Assembly (NCBI RefSeq): GCF_026151395.1
Contig: NZ_JAMQPV010000001.1
Span: 310,001-374,000, forward strand
DNA: 64,000 nt
DNA from: Leptospira limi
GTDB taxonomy: Bacteria; Spirochaetota; Leptospiria; Leptospirales; Leptospiraceae
Reading direction: 5' to 3'
Below the pieces are notes generated by a model. It worked only from the letters and a program-made list of their open reading frames with translations, searched no databases and was not told the DNA's origin. The first letter of the stretch is position 1; every line of letters starts with the position of its first letter. The position numbers and the translations under genes are program-made. Shown piece after piece: positions 37,525 through 46,354 of the stretch.

Positions 37525-37642
37525 GGATTGTGGGCGCGAATCACAATAAGGAAATTATGAAGTCAATTTTAGTTTTTATTTTCTTTTAAATCATCCATTT
37601 TAAAATTGTACACCAATCCGCTCTATTCCCCCCGAGTTCCCT

Positions 37643-38227
37643 CTATTGTAACTTCACCGTCACTGATTTCCCATCCTGCTTCACTTCCGCACTCCGTTTT
37701 TTAGAATCAACGGATAGAATTGCTTCATATTCGATCGGAAGGACTAGTTTGCCTTTTTTGTTTATGATTCCGTACTTCCCTCCCACAATTCTTTTGTGTT
37801 CCCCGTCAGGTTGCAGCTGACATCCGTTACATACAATGGCATTTCCATTTTCAAAAGGGTAGGCAAAATCAAACTTTGCCTCGATAGCCTTTTGGCAACG
37901 TTCATTGTGAAAACCCATCTTTCCCTCTTCCACATACCGTGCGAGCGATCCAACAATGTAATCGGGGCCATTGTCATAGAGAAAAGTTTCTAATAAAAAT
38001 TGATTCTTTGTATTGATACAAATCCATTTGTTTTTCGAAACTACGAAAGCGACACCCGATTTGGTAAATTCCATGGCTTGTTCGTACTGAGGTTTGATGA
38101 TGACATTGCCTTTTTTGTCTTTGAAACCAAACAAACCGTTTTCTTCAAAGGAAGTAATCCCTTTGGATTGGGCAATCAAGGATCCAGTCAAAAGCAAAAA
38201 CGTAATGAATAAATACTTTTTTAACAT
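37643..38227 (-). CDS. Secreted WG-repeat protein
   Basis: This 194-residue exported protein begins at ATG 38227, after a TTAGGAG ribosome site; a TTG codon just upstream is unlikely. A signal peptide ends near LIAQS. It has several WG-repeat units, such as NGLFGFKDKKGNVIIKPQYEQA, EGKMGFHNE and GGKYGIINKKGKLVLPIEYEA, which form beta-hairpin modules of unknown role. It is the distal partner of the dipeptidase gene, 22 bp downstream on the same strand, so co-transcription is likely and a cell-wall-associated function is possible. Confidence 0.82.
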   Translation of the reverse strand: MLKKYLFITFLLLTGSLIAQSKGITSFEENGLFGFKDKKGNVIIKPQYEQAMEFTKSGVAFVVSKNKWICINTKNQFLLETFLYDNGPDYIVGSLARYVEEGKMGFHNERCQKAIEAKFDFAYPFENGNAIVCNGCQLQPDGEHKRIVGGKYGIINKKGKLVLPIEYEAILSVDSKKRSAEVKQDGKSVTVKLQ

Positions 38228-38249
38228 CAAACTCTCCTAAAAACTAATC

Positions 38250-38924
38250 TTATAATCCTTCAAACGGAATGTCCAACACTTCAAATCCTTTACATTCCAA
38301 AAAGTCAAAATGCCACCACTCCGTTTTGTTCACTCGAAAGCCATATTTGCTAAGTGTATTTATTAAGATCGTACGATTTTTTAAAATTTCGGGATCGGAA
38401 ACGGGAGCTTCGGCCCAAGCTTCCTTTCGAAAGGAATCATATTCCGTTGGCATGGGAAGTTCCTTTTTTGTTTTTTGATCCACTAGAGTTAAATCAATCG
38501 CACAACCCTTGTTATGCTTTGATCCAGTTTTAGGTGAAGCGACATACCTTGTATCTCCTACAATTTCGAAGAATTTGAGTGTGGCGGCATAAGGTCGATA
38601 CGCATCAAAAATTTTTATGGAATAGCCAAGTTGTAAAAAATCAAGGTTGGCTTTCTTTAGTGCATCTGCGACTGGTTTTCTCGCAAAAGCTTTGGGTATT
38701 TTATAGATGATTTGTTTGGTAAAGTTATCGGTAGTGGCATATTTGATATCCAGAGTAATGCCAGAAATTTTCGTTTCTAAGTTAACGAGTTCTTTATTGG
38801 AATTTTTTTGTACGGATTGTTCATATGCCTTACGGTCTAAAACAACCAGTTTGTTTTCCTTGGGCTCGCCAACCAAAGAGAAAAAAGAAATTCCCATACA
38901 AATGAAGATTGTGATTCGGTTCAT
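38250..38924 (-). CDS. VanX-like D-alanyl-D-alanine dipeptidase (M15D)
   Basis: This 224-residue protein has a short N-terminal signal and the complete M15 zinc-site pattern. DAYRPYAA provides the catalytic Arg, SKHNKGCAIDL provides the H-x6-D zinc ligands, and EWWHFDF provides the glutamate base and third zinc ligand. Family enzymes hydrolyse D-Ala-D-Ala. In Gram-negative bacteria they recycle peptidoglycan or help stationary-phase nutrition rather than giving glycopeptide resistance. No VanA/VanH genes are nearby, so a housekeeping role is more likely. It precedes the WG-repeat gene. Confidence 0.9.
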   Translation of the reverse strand: MNRITIFICMGISFFSLVGEPKENKLVVLDRKAYEQSVQKNSNKELVNLETKISGITLDIKYATTDNFTKQIIYKIPKAFARKPVADALKKANLDFLQLGYSIKIFDAYRPYAATLKFFEIVGDTRYVASPKTGSKHNKGCAIDLTLVDQKTKKELPMPTEYDSFRKEAWAEAPVSDPEILKNRTILINTLSKYGFRVNKTEWWHFDFLECKGFEVLDIPFEGL

Positions 38925-39002
38925 TGGTTTTTATTTTGCATACTATTTCTAACATCTTCAAGATTTTTTATTGGAAATTCAGGTTACAATGTATTGATAC
39001 AT

Positions 39003-39052
39003 GCACCCTGGACAGAAGGAGCGCCCTCGTCGACTGATGGCCAGAGATGGTG
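39003..39052. other. GC-rich intergenic segment with imperfect stem
   Basis: This 50-bp segment is clearly more GC-rich than its surroundings. It starts GCACCCTGG and ends CCAGAGATGGTGC, so GCACC pairs with GGTGC and CTGG with CCAG, leaving an unpaired central part that includes GCGCCCTCGTCGAC. No gene is present. It may be a copy of a dispersed element or an RNA structure; nothing proves either. Confidence 0.3.
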
Positions 39053-39089
39053 CCCAGAAAATCACAATTATTTTGTGGATGATGCTCTT

Positions 39090-39126
39090 AAAACAACAAA
39101 CCCCAAATGCATGGGGTTGTTGAAAA
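39090..39126 (-). terminator. Candidate terminator of the drug-type RND gene
   Basis: On the minus strand, CAACAACCCCA and TGGGGTTTGTTG pair around ATGCAT with one bulged base, and are followed by TTTT. It lies 29 bp beyond the RND stop at 39155. Confidence 0.55.
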
Positions 39127-39154
39127 GAATTTTCTAAATGAAATTTCTACGATT

Positions 39155-42100
39155 CTATTTTGCGTCTGGGTTTGGTGAATGTCTTCTTATGAAATTGTTT
39201 AATCTTTCAATATAAGAGAAGGCAGCGGGAACCACAACCAGAGTGAGTAGCGTAGATGAAATCACACCACCGATGAGTGCCCAACCCATACTGGTTCTTT
39301 GTTTAGAAGCTTCGTTCAAACCGATGGCAATCGGTAAAAATCCAGCAACTAACGCGAATGAGGTCATGAGAATCGGGCGAAGTCTTTCTCGGCCCGCTTC
39401 AATGATCGCTTCTTTCATCTCAGTTCCTTGTTGGATCAACTGGTTTGTAAAATCCACGAGTAAAATTGAGTTTTTGGTAGCGACACCGATGAGCATAATC
39501 AGCGCAATCATGGAAAAAAGATTCATCGACTCGTTGGCTAGGAAAAGTGCAATGAAGGCACCACATAACGCTAGCGGCAATACTAACATGATGGCAATCG
39601 GAGTGATGAAACTTTCATAGAGAGAAGCAAGTACGATGTAGATGAATAGGATACCAAGTCCCATCGCAATCGCCATCGACGAACCTAACTCTTTGAAGTT
39701 TTCGGCTTGCCCAAGATAATTAATTCTTACTGTAGAAGGAAGAGGAAGTTCCGTTGTCGTGATTTTGGTTATCTCTTCAATCGCACCACCCATTCCTGGA
39801 CCATCCGGAGCCATGTCTGCATAAATCTCCAAAGACTGGTTTCGGTTCAATCTGTTGATTGTCGCAAGTCCCGTTGTTTCTTCGGAAGTAGCAACGTTTT
39901 TGATTGGAATCATGATGTTGTTGAAGTTCGGCACATACGATTGATAGAAACTTTCTTTTAAGTTTCTTTGGCCTTCTTTGAGTCGAACTCTGATATCATA
40001 TTCCACACCATTTTGTCTATATACAGCGGGAGTTGTTCCTTCGATCAAAGTTCGAAGTTCCATACCAATTGCTGATCCAGAAACACCTAACATTACTTCT
40101 CTGGCGCGATCAGGAATCACTCGAAATTCAGGGGAACCTGCTCTGTAACTTGTATCGACGTCGAGTAAAGCTTTTGATTTTTTTAGTCTTTCTAAAAGTT
40201 TTAAACCGTATTCTTGTACGTCCTCACCTTTTTGTCCACTCACAACCAGTACGAAAGGTCTTTGTCCCCCGCCGACATTATCAATATCTTTTACGATGGG
40301 AGTCGCGTAAGGGTGAGTGACTGCCAGTTCCTTTCTTAAAACATCTTTGAATTGGCTTGTATTTACTTTTCTTTGTTTTGAAGGAACCATTTGCACAAAC
40401 ATAGAAGTGGTTCGGTTTGTATTGAACATTGCTACTTGTTTTGTTTCTTTATGTGCAGAAATTTTTTCATACACTTCTTTTGCAACTGTAGCCATCTTAT
40501 CAACCGAAGTGCCAGGTGGCATGTCCAATGTCACTTGGAACTTACCTTGATCTTGTGCTGGTAAGAAAGTTTTTGTAATAAACTTGGTAAGAAAGATACT
40601 GAATACGAATAGAAAAATTGCACCAGAGATAATTAAAAGGGGAAAACGAAGAGTGAATTTTAATATTTTTGCATAAAGATTTTCTAGTCTTGTTTGAAAT
40701 CTGTTGAAAACATCCAAAACTTTTTCCAATCCAAAATTCAATACATTTAGAAGGATGCGAACGGGGGTAAAAATCAAGGTCAATACCTGAGCAACTTTCC
40801 CTGGTTCAGTGGGACCAGATACATAAGCGAGTTGGGCATCTTGTGATTTTTTCTTAGATTTGGAAGTCGTTGTTTCTTTGGAAGAATGTCCTCCTCCGTG
40901 ACCACCACCATGACCCGCAACAACTCCACCAAAATATGCAGATAACATAGGTGCAATGGTAAGGGCATCATAAAGCGAAATGAGTAAGGCAAAACAAATG
41001 GTAAGTCCGAACTCTCTTAAAAACTGTCCGACAACCCCGCTGATAAACGCGATCGGCATAAACACTGCAATGACCGCCATTGTTGTTGCGATGACGGCAA
41101 GAGTTACTTCTTTGGTTCCATCAATGGATGCCTGTCTTGCGGTTTTTCCCATCTCTCTATGGCGGAAAATATTTTCCCGCACCACAATCGCATCATCGAT
41201 AAGAAGTCCAACCGCCAAACTGAGTGCGAGTAGAGTCATTACGTTGACTGTAAAACCTGCAATCGCCATCAAGATAAAGGCTCCAAGTAGCGAGTTCGGT
41301 AATGCAAGCCCTGTAATCAGCGTGGAACGGACACTTCCGAGGAATAACAATACTACGATGATGGTAAGGGCAATTCCAATAAAGATTGTTTCATTTACAT
41401 CATAGATGTTGTCTTCGATAGCAGTTGAGTTGTCGTTTGCGATCGCAAGGAAAAGAGATCCTTTTCGTCTTGCTAAATCTGCATTGATATCAGCTGCTCG
41501 TTTTTTAATCGCCTTAGCAACGGCAACAGTGTTTGCTCCTGATTGTTTATATACAAGAAGAAAGACCGCCTTTTTTCCGTTAAAGTAAGCACGGGAAGCT
41601 TCATCTTCCATCGTATCCTTTACTTCTCCCAACTGACCTATTTTAATCGGTACTTCGTTTCCAAAAAGAGAAAGTGGTGTGTCACGAATTTCATCAGGGG
41701 ATTTGAACTCATTGATGGTTCTATAAACTAATTCGTTGTCGGAGCGGCTTACTTTACCTGCTGGGATGTTGGTTCCACCAGAAGCCAAACGATTGGAAAC
41801 CATAGAAGCAGAAATCATATGGGATTTTAATTTATCTCGATCCAATTCTACATGGATTTCTCTTTTTCGTCCACCATAGATGGTGATGTTTCCCACGTCT
41901 TGTGTTGTGAGTAATATCTGTTTGATCTCTTCATTTGCAATATCGTAAATTTGAGCTTCAGGAAGATCCGCTCTTAACGCTAAGATGATAATTGGTTGAT
42001 CGGCAGGGTCGATCCTTCTGATGATAGGTTCTTTTGCATCATCGGGTAACTTTGGTTTTACGGCAGAAACTTTGTCACGAACCTGTTGTTCCGCATATTT

Positions 42101-42403
42101 CACATCTGTTTCCATAGTGAATTCAACAACTACAGTCCCCAAGCTTTCGTTACAGATGGACTTGATTCGTTTCACACCAGAGATCGTAGACAATTCGTCT
42201 TCGACTGGTTTTGCAATCAAGGTTTCGATTTCGTTTGGTGCCGCTCCAGGGTAAGGAACCGTGACAGTTACGACTGGAATTGTAATATTGGGGAATAAGT
42301 CGACTCCCAATTTGTTTAAGGACAGATAACCTGTAATCAAAATCAAAACGATTGTGCAGGTAATAAAAATGGGTCGTTTTATCGAAAGCTCAGCAAAGCT
42401 CAT
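39155..42403 (-). CDS. RND efflux permease, drug-exporter (HAE/AcrB-like) type
   Basis: From the ATG at 42403 (MSFAELSIKRPIF, preceded by CTGGAG) this is a 1082-residue pump with two periplasmic loops and 12 helices. The TM4 motif LLIDDAIVVRENIF has the paired Asp used for proton transfer in AcrB-like pumps. Unusually, the cytoplasmic stretch between the two halves contains a His/Gly-rich segment (GHGGGHGGGHSSK) followed by Lys/Ser-rich sequence. No adaptor or TolC gene is adjacent, so it must use partners encoded elsewhere. A TGACCA-GA-TGGTCA inverted repeat lies 68 bp upstream, suggesting TetR-type repression. Confidence 0.92.
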   Translation of the reverse strand: MSFAELSIKRPIFITCTIVLILITGYLSLNKLGVDLFPNITIPVVTVTVPYPGAAPNEIETLIAKPVEDELSTISGVKRIKSICNESLGTVVVEFTMETDVKYAEQQVRDKVSAVKPKLPDDAKEPIIRRIDPADQPIIILALRADLPEAQIYDIANEEIKQILLTTQDVGNITIYGGRKREIHVELDRDKLKSHMISASMVSNRLASGGTNIPAGKVSRSDNELVYRTINEFKSPDEIRDTPLSLFGNEVPIKIGQLGEVKDTMEDEASRAYFNGKKAVFLLVYKQSGANTVAVAKAIKKRAADINADLARRKGSLFLAIANDNSTAIEDNIYDVNETIFIGIALTIIVVLLFLGSVRSTLITGLALPNSLLGAFILMAIAGFTVNVMTLLALSLAVGLLIDDAIVVRENIFRHREMGKTARQASIDGTKEVTLAVIATTMAVIAVFMPIAFISGVVGQFLREFGLTICFALLISLYDALTIAPMLSAYFGGVVAGHGGGHGGGHSSKETTTSKSKKKSQDAQLAYVSGPTEPGKVAQVLTLIFTPVRILLNVLNFGLEKVLDVFNRFQTRLENLYAKILKFTLRFPLLIISGAIFLFVFSIFLTKFITKTFLPAQDQGKFQVTLDMPPGTSVDKMATVAKEVYEKISAHKETKQVAMFNTNRTTSMFVQMVPSKQRKVNTSQFKDVLRKELAVTHPYATPIVKDIDNVGGGQRPFVLVVSGQKGEDVQEYGLKLLERLKKSKALLDVDTSYRAGSPEFRVIPDRAREVMLGVSGSAIGMELRTLIEGTTPAVYRQNGVEYDIRVRLKEGQRNLKESFYQSYVPNFNNIMIPIKNVATSEETTGLATINRLNRNQSLEIYADMAPDGPGMGGAIEEITKITTTELPLPSTVRINYLGQAENFKELGSSMAIAMGLGILFIYIVLASLYESFITPIAIMLVLPLALCGAFIALFLANESMNLFSMIALIMLIGVATKNSILLVDFTNQLIQQGTEMKEAIIEAGRERLRPILMTSFALVAGFLPIAIGLNEASKQRTSMGWALIGGVISSTLLTLVVVPAAFSYIERLNNFIRRHSPNPDAK

Positions 42404-42470
42404 CTTATTCTCCAGGGGTCTAAGAACATAGTTTTCCCCAGTCCTTGGCAACGCAAATAAAAATAAAAAC

Positions 42471-42484
42471 TGACCAGATGGTCA
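42471..42484. promoter_or_regulatory. Candidate TetR-family operator
   Basis: TGACCAGATGGTCA is a perfect 6-bp inverted repeat with a 2-bp centre, located 68 bp before the start codon of the drug-type RND gene and within its probable promoter. Short palindromes of the TGACCNNNNGGTCA form are typical operators of TetR/AcrR repressors that control efflux pumps. No TetR gene is visible nearby, so a trans-encoded regulator would be needed. Inference from symmetry and position. Confidence 0.5.
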
Positions 42485-42869
42485 ACTTTAAACATCTAAC
42501 AGGGTGGTTCTTTAATGAGACTGATTATACTGCCTCGATGGTATATAAATTAAGTAGAAGTTCTTGGGTTTGGTTCTGAAAAAGTTTTTTTTGACATAAC
42601 TCGATATTGAAATTTGGGTTTGTAGTGGTTTCTCAATTGATGAATTTCCAATGTTTCCCAGAAATGAAAATATTGATTGGTTCTGTTCCAAGAGCAGATG
42701 ATGCAGCTTGGATCCGTTCGATGACAATCGATGTTTCGACGGGGCCATTATTACAGAGTTACATTACGAATGACAAAAGAGTAAAGATTACTTTCTTCAA
42801 AAAGTATTACCTCAGCAGAATCAAGCTATCTGATTCTCTTTTGATTGCTCCATCGTAAATAAAGATTCG
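42485..42869. other. Spacer without a convincing gene between the RND pump and thioredoxin genes
   Basis: Open frames on both strands here are short and have no recognised family. The best is an ATG at 42667 (plus strand) that gives 63 residues beginning MKILIGSVPRADDAAW and ending at 42858. It has no ribosome site, and could be a remnant of a longer gene or noncoding. The part nearest the RND start is its promoter region and contains the TGACCA palindrome. Confidence 0.4.
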
Positions 42870-43184
42870 CTAAATGAAACCACCGAAGACTTTTTTAAAC
42901 TCTTCACTTCGCATAGCACCAGAAATACGATGAACTTCTTTCCCATTCTTAAATAAAATAAATGTCGGGATTCCGGAAATTCCATATCTGTTTGCAATTT
43001 CTTGTTTTTCATCAGTATTCACTTTGATGATGGAAACTTTCCCTTTCCAATCTTTGGCAAGTTTTTCGAGTTCTGGTGCCACCATCTTACATGGTCCACA
43101 CCACGGTGCCCAAAAATCCACAAGGATTGGTTTCTCATGAGTTTGGAGTAAGGTTTCAAAACTTTTGGGATAGGTCTCTGACAT
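42870..43184 (-). CDS. trxA: Thioredoxin
   Basis: This 104-residue thioredoxin has the active site WAPWCGPC (Cys29 and Cys32), the cis-Pro strand SGIPTFILF and the C-terminal GAMRSEEFKKV helix. It reduces disulfides and donates electrons to peroxiredoxins, methionine sulfoxide reductases and ribonucleotide reductase. The ATG at 43184 has a strong AGGAGGG site. Immediately upstream is a 10-bp perfect inverted repeat with a central ACCC/GGGT block, consistent with control by a CsoR/CstR-type sensor. Confidence 0.95.
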   Translation of the reverse strand: MSETYPKSFETLLQTHEKPILVDFWAPWCGPCKMVAPELEKLAKDWKGKVSIIKVNTDEKQEIANRYGISGIPTFILFKNGKEVHRISGAMRSEEFKKVFGGFI

Positions 43185-43206
43185 ATTCTCCCTCCTAATC
43201 ATTAGA

Positions 43207-43230
43207 CTATATACCCATCAGGGTATATAG
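43207..43230. promoter_or_regulatory. Inverted repeat CTATATACCC-ATCA-GGGTATATAG upstream of trxA
   Basis: The 10-bp arms CTATATACCC and GGGTATATAG are exact reverse complements separated by ATCA and lie 22-45 bp upstream of the thioredoxin ATG. The G/C-tract core flanked by TATA matches the general form of operators bound by the CsoR family (CsoR, CstR, FrmR), which sense copper, persulfide or formaldehyde. It could also be an RNA hairpin at the start of the transcript. No regulator gene is seen nearby. Confidence 0.5.
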
Positions 43231-43252
43231 AAAAAATCACTAATTAATCCAT

Positions 43253-44257
43253 CTAAAACAAATCAATGGATTCAAAACCTTGTAATAACTGAACTTGGAT
43301 TTGATCCTTGTTAGTCCTTTGTAACAAAAGATTCATATTCGAATCAAAATCATCGCCTAATTTTAAATTCGGTTCCAATGGTTTTGCCAAAGGTAAGAAA
43401 AAATTATCCCAGTGGATGGGTACGACCAATCGGGGTTTTAATTTTTGCACAGTTTCATTATAATAGGATTCTTGAAAGCTGATTGGTTGTAATGATAATT
43501 GTGCTATTCCTAAAAATAGTACGTCCACATTGATTCGATCATAGGCACCCGCCACATAATTTGTGCTACTTTTGATTAAGATCTTATGTTTTCCATTTTG
43601 GATGAGAAAATCAAAGGTTCCTCCCTCTATGTATTCCGTTGCTTTTAAAGGTTGGGAAAGAGGTGAAGTGATATCTGGAAAATTTGGGTCAGTAGCATTT
43701 GTTTTACCAAAAATCTTAAAAGGCGGAGTGTGTTTTGATTCTAAAACGGTAACAGAAAACTTTCCCAGTTTGATTGGTTTTCTCAACTGGAACAATTCCA
43801 TATTTTCTTGATTTAAACCGGCACCTATACCAACATTCATCGTGGAACTAGATCCATATAACTTTGCATTGGTGAACTTAGCTACATAAGGTGCATCCAT
43901 TACATGATCATAATGAGAATGGCAGACAAAAACTCCTTTTAATCGGTAGATCTTTGCTTTTTCTAGAACAGATTGTATCAGGAGGTGATCTGATTCTATT
44001 TTAGAAAAGGCAGTTTTCCATAAAGAAGGTCTCGAAAAAAATCCATCCGTCAGAATTTGTGTTTCACCATCATCCAAAAGGATCGATGAAGTGCCTAAGA
44101 AAGTGGCCCGGATCTTTCCTTTTCCAATGATTGTATTTGGATTTTCATGAGGAAAGTATGATTCATAAGAACTTAAGTTTCCAGAAGCCTGAAAACTACA
44201 TTTTACAAATAAGAATAAAGAAATTCCAATGAAAAGGATTCTCATTGGACATTGAAT
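43253..44257 (-). CDS. Metallo-beta-lactamase-fold hydrolase, lipoprotein
   Basis: From ATG 44257 this is a 334-residue protein with a signal peptide and a loose lipobox (FVKC). The MBL fold has the metal motif HSHYDH in VFVCHSHYDHVMDAP, then a later VPIHWDNFF. The sequence ITDGFFSRP precedes the metal site, as in UlaG/N-acyl-phosphatidylethanolamine-phospholipase-like members. The substrate is uncertain (lactone, phosphodiester or lipid head group). The start lies 13 bp after the GGT stop, so the two are probably in one operon. The longer open frame to 44314 would overlap GGT and lacks a ribosome site. Confidence 0.82.
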   Translation of the reverse strand: MQCPMRILFIGISLFLFVKCSFQASGNLSSYESYFPHENPNTIIGKGKIRATFLGTSSILLDDGETQILTDGFFSRPSLWKTAFSKIESDHLLIQSVLEKAKIYRLKGVFVCHSHYDHVMDAPYVAKFTNAKLYGSSSTMNVGIGAGLNQENMELFQLRKPIKLGKFSVTVLESKHTPPFKIFGKTNATDPNFPDITSPLSQPLKATEYIEGGTFDFLIQNGKHKILIKSSTNYVAGAYDRINVDVLFLGIAQLSLQPISFQESYYNETVQKLKPRLVVPIHWDNFFLPLAKPLEPNLKLGDDFDSNMNLLLQRTNKDQIQVQLLQGFESIDLF

Positions 44258-44270
44258 CATTTGTATACCC

Positions 44271-46133
44271 TTACTTTCCTTCCGCCCATGATACTTCTCT
44301 CGGGTCCGCAACACCTAATAATCTTCTGTTCTTAGCGTCATTTAACACAGCACATACAGCACCAAAATCATTATCAAAATTTCCTTTTTCATACACCTTA
44401 TACCCTTTTTCCTTCAATGAATCGGAAACCGCTTGGTATAAAGATGATTCCAATTCGATTCCTCCTGGCCGGTAAACATGTGGAGAAAAACTATCGGGCC
44501 AATTGACGGAACGAAACCTCGGAGCTTCGACTGCTTTTTGAGGGTCCATTCCAAACACAACAATGTTTAAAAAAAACTGAATCATTGCTTGGCTTTGTAC
44601 ATCACCACCAGGTGTTCCAAAACTCATCCATAACTTTCCATTTTTTAAAACCATACCTGGGTTAGGTGTAATTCGAGGCCGTTTGCCAGGGACAATCGAG
44701 GATGGATGATTTGGATCCAAACGAAATTGAGTCATCCGTATGCCAAGGGTTAGTCCTGTTCCAGGAACCATCGGTGACTGAGGAAAATCACTTGGAGTTA
44801 AGGACACTGCATTTCCAAATGAATCAACGATACTTATATACGTAGTATCTTTTCCATATTTGATTTCACTTACGGAATGATTCTCTTCATTGTTAGCAGG
44901 TGTTTTTGTGGACTTGGGTTTCTGTTTGGAATACAACCAAGGATTACCATAAGGAGGAGTTTTCCCAAATGCAGATTTTTGGAAAAGTAAACGTCTCATT
45001 TTCGCATAATGTTTTGATAACAATCCATCCATTGGGACATCAACAAACTTTGGATCCCCAAAATACGTTTCACGGTCAGCAATGGCAAGTTCAATGGCTT
45101 GTGAGACAGTATGGATGTATTCAGGAGAATTATGGCCCATAGATTTTAAGTCGATACCATCTAACATCTGCATAACCATCGGAACAATAGGACCTTGTGT
45201 CCAAGTTTGGTTTGCTAAAATTTGGTAATCACGAAACTCACCTACAACTGGTTTTTCCCATCCTCCAGAATAATTTGTGAGATCTTCCTTAGTAAACAAA
45301 CCACCCTTTTCTTCGTGAAGTTTGACAATCACATCGGATATTGGACCTTTATAGAAATAATTTCTTACAGCTTCTAATGCTTGTTTTCTGGAATTTCCAT
45401 TTTTAAGTGCTAATTTCTCTTCATTTGCCATCAACTTCCAGGTACTAGCTAAATCACTTCGTTTTGTTAGTTCACCTTCACGAATGGAATACCACCATTT
45501 TTTTTCTAAATACACTTCGGAGTTATATGGCATTAAAATTGTAAAACCCAATCTTTTATACAGTGGCAAATCTAAATTCTTCACAAGGATTTTGTTTGCT
45601 GGGAAACCCTCTTCTGCCGTTCGTATTGCTGGTTCCACTAATTCGGAAAATGATTTGGTTCCATGATCCTGTAACAAACGTACGATGACATCCGGTGATG
45701 CGGGCAACAATTGTGACAAGATAGAATTTTTTGGCATCACCTCATAACCTTTCTCTTTAAACCACTGTATTGTTGCTTTTTTTGGAGCTGTACCTGCTCC
45801 TATATAACTTTTTACTTGCCCCGATTTTTTATCGTAAACTAATGTTGGTGCAACAGATGGAAAACTAGCGGCTTCACCATTTGTTACGTTTAACACTAAT
45901 AAGGCTGCAACAGCAGCATCCACTGCATTACCACCCTCTTCCAATACTTTGATCGCTGCTTTTGTGGCTATTGGATTTCCTGTAGCTACCATATATCGAT
46001 TGCCAACACTTACATTACGAGTATTTCCTTGTGGGTCTACATAACCAGGCACAAGAGGCCTTCTGCTTCCTAAACATTGGAAGAAAATCAGTGAACAAAT
46101 AATGAAAAAGGTGTGTTGGATCAATCGATTCAT
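44271..46133 (-). CDS. ggt: Gamma-glutamyltransferase, lipoprotein form
   Basis: This 620-residue N-terminal-nucleophile hydrolase is made as a proenzyme that cleaves itself before the catalytic Thr in YGKDTTYISIVDSFGNAVS (around residue 430). Other conserved parts are MVATGNPIATKAAIKVLEEGGNAVDAAVA near the start and GTPGGDVQSQ late in the small subunit. The signal ends in FFQC (Cys20), so it is probably lipid-anchored rather than soluble periplasmic. It would hydrolyse or transpeptidate glutathione and gamma-glutamyl compounds. The MBL-fold lipoprotein follows 13 bp later. Confidence 0.93.
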   Translation of the reverse strand: MNRLIQHTFFIICSLIFFQCLGSRRPLVPGYVDPQGNTRNVSVGNRYMVATGNPIATKAAIKVLEEGGNAVDAAVAALLVLNVTNGEAASFPSVAPTLVYDKKSGQVKSYIGAGTAPKKATIQWFKEKGYEVMPKNSILSQLLPASPDVIVRLLQDHGTKSFSELVEPAIRTAEEGFPANKILVKNLDLPLYKRLGFTILMPYNSEVYLEKKWWYSIREGELTKRSDLASTWKLMANEEKLALKNGNSRKQALEAVRNYFYKGPISDVIVKLHEEKGGLFTKEDLTNYSGGWEKPVVGEFRDYQILANQTWTQGPIVPMVMQMLDGIDLKSMGHNSPEYIHTVSQAIELAIADRETYFGDPKFVDVPMDGLLSKHYAKMRRLLFQKSAFGKTPPYGNPWLYSKQKPKSTKTPANNEENHSVSEIKYGKDTTYISIVDSFGNAVSLTPSDFPQSPMVPGTGLTLGIRMTQFRLDPNHPSSIVPGKRPRITPNPGMVLKNGKLWMSFGTPGGDVQSQAMIQFFLNIVVFGMDPQKAVEAPRFRSVNWPDSFSPHVYRPGGIELESSLYQAVSDSLKEKGYKVYEKGNFDNDFGAVCAVLNDAKNRRLLGVADPREVSWAEGK

Positions 46134-46201
46134 GGGTAACCTATAACTAGAAATTCTTTAATACTCTAAATGAAATTTATTTCATGTCGAATAATTTTTT
46201 T

Positions 46202-46270
46202 GGGGCGCCATTACCGGCTCTACGCTTCAATCTTTGTTTCACAAAGGATTTCCGCTGCGATCCGGGGCGC
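46202..46270. repeat. Candidate dispersed palindromic repeat element
   Basis: The segment can fold as nested stems. GCGCC pairs with GGCGC at the ends, CCGG with CCGG inside, and AATC-TTTG with CAAAG-GATT around TTTCA in the centre, with bulges between. Ends and middle motifs (ACCGGCTCTACGCTTCAATC ... GGATTTCCGCTGC) resemble intergenic palindromes I recall from Leptospira and Bacteroidetes genomes. This family resemblance was not checked by search. It contains no open frame. Confidence 0.45.
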
Positions 46271-46321
46271 AAGACTACCATTTAACTTTGATTTGCAAGC
46301 GAGAGGGATTTGGAGGACTTG

Positions 46322-46354
46322 GTTTCACTTTGCCACTGTGTGGAAAAGTGAAAC
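46322..46354. repeat. Perfect 10-bp hairpin
   Basis: GTTTCACTTT and AAAGTGAAAC are exact complements separated by 13 bases. It lies in the middle of the GC-rich island upstream of the NAD-dependent reductase gene. It could be the core of a repeat, or a leader/terminator structure. Confidence 0.5.

Noticed and set aside
38250..38924. A vancomycin-resistance cassette based on the VanX-like dipeptidase
   Set aside because: No VanH, VanA or VanRS genes are nearby. VanX-like M15 enzymes are common outside resistance clusters.
42607..42858. An open frame that could encode an 83-residue protein between the RND and thioredoxin genes
   Set aside because: No ribosome site, no recognised family and no coupling. 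It is retained only as a description of the spacer.
46202..46270. An integron attC site
   Set aside because: The stem resembles attC in its bulges, but the required RYYYAAC and GTTRRRY cores are absent and no integrase is seen.
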